Assembly: GCA_003453835.1 (NCBI GenBank) | Contig: DMMN01000009.1 | Span: 1-9,590 of the forward strand | Source of the DNA: Bacteroidota bacterium | GTDB lineage: Bacteria > Bacteroidota > Ignavibacteria > UBA10030 | Reading direction: 5' to 3' | Length of the DNA stretch: 9,590 nt | Part shown: positions 1-6,339 of the stretch, piece by piece | Layout of the letters: every line of letters starts with the position of its first letter | How positions within the stretch are numbered: the stretch's first letter is position 1 | Position numbers and translations under genes: made by a program | Notes under the pieces: model-generated | Told to the model about the DNA's origin: nothing | The model's database searches: none | What the model saw: the letters and a program-made list of their open reading frames with translations, nothing else

Positions 1-151
1 GGGTTCCCGCCGATGCCTTCTTAGCAAGCACCGCGAGGATGAATTCCGCTGGCGACTCGACAGGAAGTCCTTCGCCTTGTGTAACGAGCAAAGGCCAGGC
101 TAACTTACCAGAACATCCTGCGTATGTCAAGACGGTCAAGATCGCCGGCAC
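1..151 (-). other. possible start of a divergent gene, running off the left edge
   Basis: On the minus strand a frame is open from a GTG at 151-149 to the left edge, after a stop at 160-158. It gives about 50 residues (PAILTVLTYAGCSGKLAWPL near its start, then a stretch ending AEFILAVLAKKASAGT). I do not recognise a family. The start would lie next to the phosphatase ATG, leaving no room for two separate promoters, which counts against it. The plus strand also has a frame open from the edge to a stop near 197, so a preceding plus-strand gene overlapping the phosphatase start is an alternative. Nothing else is supported in these 151 bases. Confidence 0.2.
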
Positions 152-1261
152 ATGGACTCAAGCACTGATACCCCCCAACATACGTTCGGTCAAGTAATCC
201 GAGATTTCATACAGACCGTCTTCAGCACACGGTTCTGGAACAGTGTGAAGGGGGACGTGCGCGACATTTACACGTTCTATCTCGACGAACAAAGTCGGAA
301 AGAGCTTGGTCAGATGAAGCCCATCCGTCGTTCTTTCAGGACGGCCTTCTTGATCCTTCGTGCGTTATACTCCAAGCTCACTCCGCTACGACAGGCCCTT
401 TTCATTCTGAGCCTCGTCTTGTTTCTCCTTCCGCAAACTCAATGGTCAAGTGATCACCAAACGTTCAATATGCATTGGGCTCCCTTCGGATTTCTCGTCC
501 TTCTGTTCATCTTGCTGCTGGAGTTGAAAGATAAGCTGCTCGCAAAAGATGAATTGAGGATAGGACACAAGGTGCAGGAAGCTCTGATGCCGCGTGAGAC
601 GCCAAAGCTTTCGGGCTGGGACCTCTGGCTCTTCACCAAGCCGGCGAATGACGTAAGCGGAGATCTCGTTGACTACTTGTCACTCACAAACCGCTCACTC
701 GATGTGACCCTCGCGGATGTTGCGGGCAAGGGTCTTGGCGCCGCATTGCTTGCATCGAAACTCCAGGCTACGTTGCGGGCCCTGGCGCCGGAGTTCACTT
801 CGTTAAAGGAACTCACAGAGCGTGTCAACGCAATTTTCTGTCGCGATGGACTCCCCAGCCGGTTTGCAACTCTTGTCTATGCTCGGCTCGAGACCGACTC
901 GGGAGCTATCCGATTGATGAATGCGGGTCATCTCTCACCGCTCATTCTCCGCCCACAATCGATCGAGCAGCTTCCTCACATCGCGCCGGCAATCGGTTTG
1001 ACGTCCGAAGCGAAGTTTGTTGAGCAAGAGATCATCCTCGCTCAGGGCGAGTATTCCATCCTCTTTTCAGACGGCGTCAGCGAAGCCCGCAATGAAACGG
1101 GAGATTTCTTTGGAGAAGAGCGGTTCCGGGCGCTCGTGTCGAGTCTACGCGGACTCCCGGCTGAGACAATGGGCACGCGCATCATTGAAGAAGTGGACCG
1201 GTTTGTCGGGAGTTCTCCGAGAAGCGATGATATCTCGCTTGTAATTGTGAAAAAGCTCTAG
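152..1261 (+). CDS. membrane-anchored SpoIIE/RsbU-type PP2C serine phosphatase
   Basis: This 369-residue protein probably dephosphorylates a phosphoserine regulator such as an anti-anti-sigma (STAS) factor. Residues 1-80 are a basic, partly helical cytoplasmic region. Two hydrophobic segments follow (about 81-94 and 109-125), joined by a short loop. A short linker (about 127-147) leads to the phosphatase domain at about 155-369. Visible PP2C_SIG motifs are DVSGD (167-171), ADVAGKGLGAALL (188-200), NAGH (257-260), FSDGVSEARN (305-314) and SDDISLVIV (358-366). Their aspartates are the expected metal ligands, so it looks active. No PAS, GAF, HAMP or receiver domain is visible, so the signal input is unknown. 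The ATG at 152 is the only in-frame start after the stop at 101-103. No strong Shine-Dalgarno is seen. No partner kinase or STAS gene lies nearby. It converges on the YchF gene, with 95 bp between. Confidence 0.9.
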   Translation: MDSSTDTPQHTFGQVIRDFIQTVFSTRFWNSVKGDVRDIYTFYLDEQSRKELGQMKPIRRSFRTAFLILRALYSKLTPLRQALFILSLVLFLLPQTQWSSDHQTFNMHWAPFGFLVLLFILLLELKDKLLAKDELRIGHKVQEALMPRETPKLSGWDLWLFTKPANDVSGDLVDYLSLTNRSLDVTLADVAGKGLGAALLASKLQATLRALAPEFTSLKELTERVNAIFCRDGLPSRFATLVYARLETDSGAIRLMNAGHLSPLILRPQSIEQLPHIAPAIGLTSEAKFVEQEIILAQGEYSILFSDGVSEARNETGDFFGEERFRALVSSLRGLPAETMGTRIIEEVDRFVGSSPRSDDISLVIVKKL

Positions 1262-1356
1262 GGAATCCGTTCACCCGATGTATCTTCTTTCATACCTCGT
1301 GTCCTTCATTGATCGGGGCGCCTGAAGGCAACCCACGCGTCGTGCAACTCCTCGCG

Positions 1357-2442
1357 CTAGCTATGCCTGATCGACATGATATCCCCGTCCTTCACGATGT
1401 ACTCTTTCCCCTCAAGTCTCCAGTGGCCAGCCTCCTTGGCTTTAGCAAACGACCCCGCATGAGCGATGAAGTGATCATAATGGACCACTTCGGCGCGAAT
1501 GAACTTGCTGACAAAATCCGAATGGATCACACCGGCGGCTTCTTGAGCGTTCATCCCGCCCTTGATGGTCCAGGCTCTGCACTCGTCTTCACCGACGGTA
1601 AAGAACGACAGAAGTCCGAGGAGCGCATACGCCGCTCGAATGAGCGAATGGAGTGCAGATTCCTTGATCCCATACTCGTCCATGAAGAGTCTCGCTTCCT
1701 CATCGGGAAGCTCCGACATCTCCATTTCGATCTTTCCAAAGAACGAGACAACTCTCGCATGCTTTCCCTCCTTCTTCCCTGCGACGAGTTTCACGATTTC
1801 ACTCGCGGTTCCGCGCTGGGACTCGTCAAAGTTAAGCGCGATCAGCATCGGTTTGACCGAGAGGAATTGATACGTCTTGAGGACGTGCGTCTCGTCCTTT
1901 GTGAAGTCAACTTCCCGCAGAGGTGTCTCACTCTCGAGGTTCTTGTGGCACTTCTCAAGCAGAAGCAACTCGCGCTTGAGGTGCTCTTCCTGTCTCTTTA
2001 GAAGCTCCTTTCGGATTCTGTCGATGCGAGTTTCGACGAGCGAGAGGTCCGCCAGAAGGAACTCCGTTTCGAACGCGGCGATATCCCGCAAGGCATCGAT
2101 GGTGCCGTCCGGATGAGGAACGGCGTCGTTGCTGAACAACCGGACGACCTGGACGAGCGCGTCGTTCGTCTTGACGTTTCCAAGAAAATTGGTGGTGAAC
2201 TGAGCCGAGCCCGACTCTCCCTTCTTCAGTCCGACGACGTCTACGAACTCGATGGCTGCAGAGACGGTGCTTTTGGGAGAGAAGAGTGCTGAGAGCCTAT
2301 CCAAACGAGGGTCCGGAACTCTCACCACGGCGTGGTGAGCTTCCCCTTTTGAGAGCGCAGAGGAATCGAGATGGGTTTTTGTAATTGTTTGGAACAGCGT
2401 TGATTTTCCGGAGAGCGGGAGGCCGACAATGCCTATTTGCAT
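1357..2442 (-). CDS. ychF: YchF-type P-loop ATPase/GTPase (Obg/TRAFAC class), divergent
   Basis: YchF (OLA1) proteins bind ribosomes and hydrolyse ATP rather than GTP; they act in translation and stress control. The length (361 residues) matches the family (363 in E. coli). The Walker A/G1 motif is GLPLSGKST at 7-15, where most YchF have GLPNVGKST. G3 is DVVG at 68-71, followed by GLKKGESGSAQF, shorter than the usual glycine-rich loop. Residues about 130-195 form the charged helical insertion. The G4 position is NFDE (204-207), the NxxE form linked to adenine preference. The C-terminal TGS-like part (about 278-361, once called DUF933) is very typical: FFTVGEDECRAWTIKGG, AAGVIHSDF, FIRAEVV, LEGKEYIVKDGD. 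It diverges from the AlaX-like gene. The start is set by the MQIGIVGLP N-terminus; the ribosome binding site is weak. It may be a paralogue rather than the canonical copy. Confidence 0.93.
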   Translation of the reverse strand: MQIGIVGLPLSGKSTLFQTITKTHLDSSALSKGEAHHAVVRVPDPRLDRLSALFSPKSTVSAAIEFVDVVGLKKGESGSAQFTTNFLGNVKTNDALVQVVRLFSNDAVPHPDGTIDALRDIAAFETEFLLADLSLVETRIDRIRKELLKRQEEHLKRELLLLEKCHKNLESETPLREVDFTKDETHVLKTYQFLSVKPMLIALNFDESQRGTASEIVKLVAGKKEGKHARVVSFFGKIEMEMSELPDEEARLFMDEYGIKESALHSLIRAAYALLGLLSFFTVGEDECRAWTIKGGMNAQEAAGVIHSDFVSKFIRAEVVHYDHFIAHAGSFAKAKEAGHWRLEGKEYIVKDGDIMSIRHS

Positions 2443-2598
2443 AAAAGTACTTTCATAGTATGAGATGAAAAGGCGGTCCTAACATACGAAAAAAATAGAA
2501 ACGAAAAAGAACGACGCCTTTTTTTTATTGGATTTCGCTACATTTCAGCCGGATGATCCGGAGCTTGAACGCAGAACAATCACAACGTCGGTATCCTC
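2443..2598. promoter_or_regulatory. divergent intergenic region between ychF and the AlaX-like gene
   Basis: These 156 bases must hold the promoters for both divergent genes. The middle is very A/T-rich, with a run of A around 2489-2495 and eight T at about 2520-2527, unlike the surrounding coding DNA. TCATAGTATGA at about 2453-2463 is a short inverted repeat (5-bp arms) just upstream of ychF, and its minus-strand CATACT could serve as a -10. I cannot assign firm -35/-10 pairs for either gene, and neither start has a clear Shine-Dalgarno. Confidence 0.4.
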
Positions 2599-3078
2599 AT
2601 GCCCAAAGAGTACGATCCGCGGATGCACTCTGCAGAGCACATTCTCAATCAGACGATGGTCCGGATGTTCAACTGCGGCCGCTGCTTCACCAGCCATCTT
2701 GAACGCAGGAAGTCGAGATGCTACTATCACTTCGATCGTGATCTGACATCGCAAGACGTCGACGAGATAGAAACACGCGTGAACACGATCATCGAAAGCG
2801 ATGTGGGGGTGTGTGAGGAGTTCATATCAAGGGGCGAAGCTGAAAAGCGGTTTGACCTACGCCGCCTGCCGGATCAAGCCGGTGAGACGCTCAGGATCAT
2901 CAACATCGGCGATTATGATGCCTGCCCGTGCATCGGCGAACATGTGAGGCGAACAAAAGAGATTGGTGTGTTCCAGATATACTCTACGAGCTTCGAGAAC
3001 GGAGTTCTGAAGGTTCGCTTCAAGCTCGCAGAAGGATTTGAGTCCCGTGGAGAAACAACACGCATCGACGACCCCTGA
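2599..3078 (+). CDS. AlaX-like tRNA-editing protein (stand-alone AlaRS/ThrRS second additional domain)
   Basis: Free-standing AlaX proteins hydrolyse mischarged Ser- or Gly-tRNA(Ala) and so correct errors of alanyl-tRNA synthetase. This 159-residue protein is about the size of the short AlaX class, with no catalytic synthetase part. The zinc motif pair is present: HSAEH at 10-14 (HxxxH) near the N-terminus and CIGEH at 111-115 (CxxxH) in the second half. The usual second motif is CGGTH, so GG-T is replaced by IG-E; the extra cysteine C109 is also close by. The end (about 120-145, EIGVFQIYSTSFENGVLKVRFKL) has the strand pattern of this domain. ATG at 2599 is the only start after an upstream in-frame stop near 2566; no Shine-Dalgarno is evident. 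The family call is firm, but the substrate (Ala, Thr or other mischarged tRNA) is not decided by sequence. Confidence 0.8.
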   Translation: MPKEYDPRMHSAEHILNQTMVRMFNCGRCFTSHLERRKSRCYYHFDRDLTSQDVDEIETRVNTIIESDVGVCEEFISRGEAEKRFDLRRLPDQAGETLRIINIGDYDACPCIGEHVRRTKEIGVFQIYSTSFENGVLKVRFKLAEGFESRGETTRIDDP

Positions 3079-3124
3079 GATCTGCCGTCCGGATTTTCCT
3101 ACTTGTTTCGTTCCTCTGCAGCGA

Positions 3125-3152
3125 TTGTTTTTGCCGAAAAATCTGATACATT
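3125..3152 (+). promoter_or_regulatory. candidate sigma-70-type promoter for the M28 peptidase gene
   Basis: TTGTTT (3125-3130) and TACATT (3147-3152) are separated by 16 bases, a tolerable -35/-10 pair for the downstream gene. It would give a leader of about 135 bases before the ATG at 3295. The match is moderate, and the only other support is its position in a gene-free gap. Confidence 0.3.
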
Positions 3153-3177
3153 ACTCCCCGAACTTCGAGGGTTGCAA

Positions 3178-3197
3178 CTTGCCTGCCGAGTGGCAAG
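3178..3197 (+). other. small hairpin in the leader of the M28 peptidase gene
   Basis: CTTGCC (3178-3183) pairs with GGCAAG (3192-3197) around an 8-base loop. It lies between the candidate promoter and the ribosome binding site at 3281-3287. No T-run follows, so it is not a standard terminator. It may be chance, or part of a leader structure. Confidence 0.25.
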
Positions 3198-3294
3198 CTA
3201 CAGATGGACATTCTGTCGGCGGCAACATTAGAAACAACCCGATCCTCGAATGACATTGATCATTCTCATGCAGAACTGGGAAAGGAGTGAAACG

Positions 3295-5415
3295 ATGAAG
3301 CGACTTCTGCAACTAGCGTTAGTTGTTGGATTCTGTTCGATCACGTTTCGGGCAGGCGTTGCCCAAGAACGCGAGGATCGCACGCTCCTCTCGTGGGAAC
3401 AGATGCGTGCCATCATTAACGAGGCCTCCGGCGAGCGAGCTCTGCACCATGTACTGGAGCTTGTGCCGTACCCGCGTGTACGGCCGCTGACCGAGTACGA
3501 GCTCACCTTCCGCGAGAGCGAGGTGATGGCAAAGTTTGCCCGCGAATACGGCTATAGCAACGTGGAGATCGAGTCGTTCCCAAGCCAGGGTCGCTTATGG
3601 CAGCCGATTCAGGGGGAACTCTGGATGGTCGAGCCCGAAGCACGAAAACTCTGCGACATCTACGATGTTGCCGTGTCGCTTGCGGCCAACAGCGAGTCCG
3701 GCGAGTTCCAAGCTGAAGTTGTCGATGTCGGTTCGGGGAGTCGAGGCGAAGACTTTGCCGGTAAGGACGTGCAGGGGAAGATTGTCCTGGGTTCGGCGGG
3801 CGCTGGAACGCTGCAACGGCTCGGAATGTTCGAGCGTGGTGCCGTGGGAGTACTCAGTTACAGCTCGTTGCGACCCGACAGCTACCCTGATCAGATTTCT
3901 TCCCAGAGCATAACCGCCAATGCACCGGAAGGAAAGAAAGCGGGGTTCGGTTGGTCGCTTTCTCCACGCGTGGCACGCGAGATGATCTCATTTCTGAGCC
4001 GCGGCCAGAAAGTCGTCCTGCGCTCCGTCATCAAAGCCGAGACGTTCCCTGGAGAGCTGGAAACCGTTCATGCAACGATACCGGGCGACGGTAGCTCTGA
4101 CCAGGACGTTATGGTGTCAGCCCACCTCTACGAGGGGTACATCAAGCAAGGCGCCAATGATGACAACTCCGGATGTGCCCTGACTTTGGAGATGGGCCGT
4201 GCGTACATCCGCCTTGTGAAAGAAGGAAAGCTCCCCCCGCCCAAACGCACCATCCATTTTCTCTGGGTCCCTGAGATCAGTGGTACCAATGCATGGTTAA
4301 ATAAGCATAAGGACATAAAGAAGCGGATTATCGCCGATTTGAACTTCGACATGGAGGGCCTTCGGCTTTCAACGAGCGCCAGCTTCTGGGTGCTGCATCG
4401 GACGCCCGACACGTTTCCGACGTTCCTGAATGATCTTAGTGCCAGCATTCTGGAATTTGTTGCGAACCTCATGCGCGAGCGCGTGCGCTATCGGGCCAAC
4501 GGCTATCGGTTCACCCTACCCGTCGTTTCCCCGAATGGTAGCCAGGATCCGTTCTACATTATGATCGACAAACATTACGGTGCAAGCGATCACGTCGTAT
4601 ATATGCAACACGGGATTCCTTCTGTCATGTTTATTACGTGGCCGGACATGTGGTATCACTCGTCGCAGGACACTCCGGACAAGCTCGACCCCACGCAATT
4701 CAAGCGTGCGGCGGTAGTCGGCACGGCTGCAATGAGCGCGATCGCGTCGGCCGGGGATGAAATGGCGATGAAGGTTGCGGCCGAGTCGATGGCCCGCGGC
4801 GCTGAGCGAATGGGAGTGGCCGAGCGAAAGGGCCTGAGTTATCTGGCTGATGAGACCGACGATGCTGCCCTGCTTCAGGCATACAAGGAAGCCCGCAACA
4901 CACTCCGTCATGCGGCGGAAGTTGAGAAGGCGGTGATTCGCTCCGCAGCAGTGCTCTTCAACAGTCCGGCAGACGGACAGAAGAAGCTGGCATCACTCGT
5001 GGCAGTGGTCGAGAAACGTGCCTCCGCGCTCCAGGGCGAAGTTGATGCCTTTTATCAGTTGTGTGCCGAGCAGAAAAACGCGCGGACAATGAGACCAGAG
5101 TTGACCGCGGCGGAGAAGGAAGCAGCGAGGACGATTGCCGAACGCGTTGTAGGGCCGGGAGGAGGATTCGGCGGTTTCGGCGGTCGGGGAGGTACTGCCG
5201 GGCGCGCTCGTCTGAGCGAAGTCGAGCAGGAGGCGCTGCGCAAGGTGCCGCAGCACATGACGGCTGAACTGAATATTCTGCTGGGACAGAAGAAATCGAT
5301 CCTCGAAATTCGCGATTTCCTGTCGGGCGAATTCGAACCGCTGGATCTTGCCTATCTGACAAAGTACCTGACAGTTATGGCCAAGATGGGAGGCGTAAGG
5401 TTGGTAACAAAGTGA
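3295..5415 (+). CDS. secreted M28-family metallopeptidase with PA insertion and helical C-terminal region
   Basis: The protein has 706 residues from the ATG at 3295. That start is preferred over the in-frame ATG at 3250 because AAAGGAG (3281-3287) sits 7 bases upstream and the protein then begins with a clean signal peptide (MKRLLQLALVVGF..., possible cut after A23). A protease-associated (PA) region lies at about 125-235. The M28 metal site follows: H277 (SAHLY), D289 (GANDDNSG), E327 (WVPEISGT), D352 (LNFDMEG) and H455 (WYHSSQDTPD). YGASDHV and GIPSV before H455 are also typical. By family alignment E327 is the general base. The next position, normally a second Glu that binds metal, is I328. 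After about 470 comes a mostly helical region of some 230 residues that I do not recognise, with a Gly/Phe-rich stretch at about 620-636. It probably acts as an exported zinc aminopeptidase or carboxypeptidase; the substrate is unknown. Confidence 0.87.
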   Translation: MKRLLQLALVVGFCSITFRAGVAQEREDRTLLSWEQMRAIINEASGERALHHVLELVPYPRVRPLTEYELTFRESEVMAKFAREYGYSNVEIESFPSQGRLWQPIQGELWMVEPEARKLCDIYDVAVSLAANSESGEFQAEVVDVGSGSRGEDFAGKDVQGKIVLGSAGAGTLQRLGMFERGAVGVLSYSSLRPDSYPDQISSQSITANAPEGKKAGFGWSLSPRVAREMISFLSRGQKVVLRSVIKAETFPGELETVHATIPGDGSSDQDVMVSAHLYEGYIKQGANDDNSGCALTLEMGRAYIRLVKEGKLPPPKRTIHFLWVPEISGTNAWLNKHKDIKKRIIADLNFDMEGLRLSTSASFWVLHRTPDTFPTFLNDLSASILEFVANLMRERVRYRANGYRFTLPVVSPNGSQDPFYIMIDKHYGASDHVVYMQHGIPSVMFITWPDMWYHSSQDTPDKLDPTQFKRAAVVGTAAMSAIASAGDEMAMKVAAESMARGAERMGVAERKGLSYLADETDDAALLQAYKEARNTLRHAAEVEKAVIRSAAVLFNSPADGQKKLASLVAVVEKRASALQGEVDAFYQLCAEQKNARTMRPELTAAEKEAARTIAERVVGPGGGFGGFGGRGGTAGRARLSEVEQEALRKVPQHMTAELNILLGQKKSILEIRDFLSGEFEPLDLAYLTKYLTVMAKMGGVRLVTK

Positions 5416-5425
5416 AGCGATAACA

Positions 5426-5454
5426 TTGGCATTCCGGTATTTGGATTCTAAAAT
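5426..5454 (+). promoter_or_regulatory. sigma-70-type promoter of the RRM protein gene
   Basis: TTGGCA (5426-5431) and TAAAAT (5449-5454) are spaced by exactly 17 bases; each differs from the housekeeping consensus at one position. It starts 11 bases after the M28 stop and points at the RRM gene. Transcription would begin near 5461, giving a leader of about 120 bases. This is the best promoter match I see in the window. Confidence 0.55.
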
Positions 5455-5584
5455 TTATTGCAGTACGTTAATCCCGTCTTCCACATACGCATGGTCGGGC
5501 AAGCGCGAAGAGACATGCTTTGGGCGAATCATCCTTTGTCCATCCCCCCCGATTGATCACGTTCTCACACAACACGAGGTTCCC

Positions 5585-5899
5585 ATGAGGCTCTATGTAG
5601 GTAACTTGTCCAAGGATGTCACAAAAGAAGACCTGAAGGAAGCGTTTCAGGCATTCGGGCGGGTCGATGAAGTCGTGATCGTCAAAGATCGGTCGAACAA
5701 CGTCTCCAAAGGATTCGGCTTCGTAGACATGCCGGAGAAGACGGAGGCAGAGGCTGCGATTGCAGGCTTGCATCGCAAAGATATGAAAGGGAGATCGATG
5801 GATGTCAATGAAGCCCGCCCGCGGCCGGATCATCCTCCCCGCGGTGGATTTGGCGGAGGCGGACGCGGTGGTCACAGAGGCGGCGGTCGGCGGTACTGA
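5585..5899 (+). CDS. small RRM RNA-binding protein with glycine-rich tail
   Basis: A 104-residue single RRM domain protein of the bacterial (cyanobacterial Rbp-like) type. RNP2 is LYVGNL at residues 3-8 and RNP1 is KGFGFVDM at about 42-49, both with the aromatic residues that stack on RNA bases. The domain ends near residue 75. A short linker with RPRPDHPPR leads to a Gly/Arg-rich tail (RGGFGGGGRGGHRGGGRRY) like that of cold-induced RNA chaperones. The ATG at 5585 starts directly before RNP2 and has GAGG 5 bases upstream. The same frame is open back to 5426, but that part overlaps the promoter and has no domain similarity, so the longer form is not chosen. It is likely a cytoplasmic RNA chaperone or mRNA-binding regulator. 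In cyanobacteria such genes are cold-inducible; whether this one is cannot be seen here. Confidence 0.92.
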   Translation: MRLYVGNLSKDVTKEDLKEAFQAFGRVDEVVIVKDRSNNVSKGFGFVDMPEKTEAEAAIAGLHRKDMKGRSMDVNEARPRPDHPPRGGFGGGGRGGHRGGGRRY

Positions 5900-5928
5900 T
5901 CTCAAGAACAGATTTACACGTACGAGAC

Positions 5929-5957
5929 CTTCTCGCGCGGCACGACCCCGCGCGAAG
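5929..5957 (+). other. GC-rich hairpin downstream of the RRM gene
   Basis: CGCGCGG (5934-5940) pairs fully with CCGCGCG (5948-5954) around a 7-base loop. CTT (5929-5931) and AAG (5955-5957) extend the stem across a 2-base bulge. No T-run follows on the plus strand. It lies 30 bases after the RRM stop, so it could protect the mRNA 3' end or act as a poor terminator. The rest of 5958-6076 holds nothing I can name. Confidence 0.35.
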
Positions 5958-6076
5958 TAGATCTGACAAACAGAGGTCAGCTTGCGTGTCTGTGACGGGA
6001 GGGGATCAGGGTTGCCAAACCACGAACGATGTCGGCACCATCTACTGAAGTCTCATTCTGTGAAGGAAAAAAGAAG

Positions 6077-6112
6077 AACCCTGCTCTAGCTTTCAACAGG
6101 AGCAGGGTTTTT
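6077..6112. terminator. bidirectional rho-independent terminator between the RRM and cold-shock genes
   Basis: AACCCTGCTC (6077-6086) pairs perfectly with GAGCAGGGTT (6100-6109), a 10-bp stem with a 13-base loop. On the plus strand it runs into TTTTT plus CTTTG; on the minus strand into CTTCTTTTTTCC (from 6076 down). Its place 29 bases beyond the cold-shock stop suggests that gene as main user. It would also stop transcripts from the RRM gene, whose stop is 177 bases away. Confidence 0.8.
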
Positions 6113-6138
6113 CTTTGTGCGGCAGTCTGATCTTCCGT

Positions 6139-6339
6139 TCAGATCTTGGAGACGTTAACGGCTTGAAGTCCCTTCGGACCCTGCTCAACGTCGAACTGCA
6201 CCATGTCACCCTCGTTCAGGGATTTGTATCCTTCTCCGATGATCGACTTGAAGTGAACGAACACATCCTCGCCCCCGGCCCGAGAGATGAAACCGAATCC
6301 TTTCGCTGCGTTGAACCATTTGACTGTCCCTTTTTCCAT
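6139..6339 (-). CDS. CspA-family cold-shock protein
   Basis: A 66-residue single cold-shock domain, the standard length of the family. It binds single-stranded RNA and DNA and acts as an RNA chaperone and antiterminator in the cytoplasm. The N-terminus [18 protein letters not shown] carries RNP1 (KGFGFI, residues 13-18) and VFVHF at about 26-30 is RNP2. The end has [21 protein letters not shown], the usual last strands. AAAGGA (minus strand, 6353-6348) is 8 bases upstream of the ATG, a good ribosome binding site. It is the last gene of the minus-strand run, but 335 bases separate it from kduI, so it most likely has its own promoter. I cannot tell from sequence whether it is cold-induced or constitutive. 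Confidence 0.97.
   Translation of the reverse strand: MEKGTVKWFNAAKGFGFISRAGGEDVFVHFKSIIGEGYKSLNEGDMVQFDVEQGPKGLQAVNVSKI

Noticed and set aside
1262..1356. terminator between the phosphatase and ychF
   Set aside because: I looked for a stem with a T-run on both strands and found only very short complementary pieces.
1309..2001. 230-codon plus-strand frame opposite ychF
   Set aside because: Shadow of ychF; its composition mirrors the coding strand.
3250..3294. 15-residue longer start for the M28 peptidase
   Set aside because: The ATG at 3295 has AAAGGAG at good spacing and yields a normal signal peptide; the longer form would put residues before it.
3079..3294. small gene between the AlaX-like and M28 genes
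   Set aside because: The short frames here overlap real genes, lack ribosome binding sites and show no recognisable motif.
5426..5584. N-terminal extension of 53 residues on the RRM protein
   Set aside because: It starts with TTG inside the promoter and has no domain similarity; the ATG at 5585 has a ribosome binding site and lies directly before RNP2.
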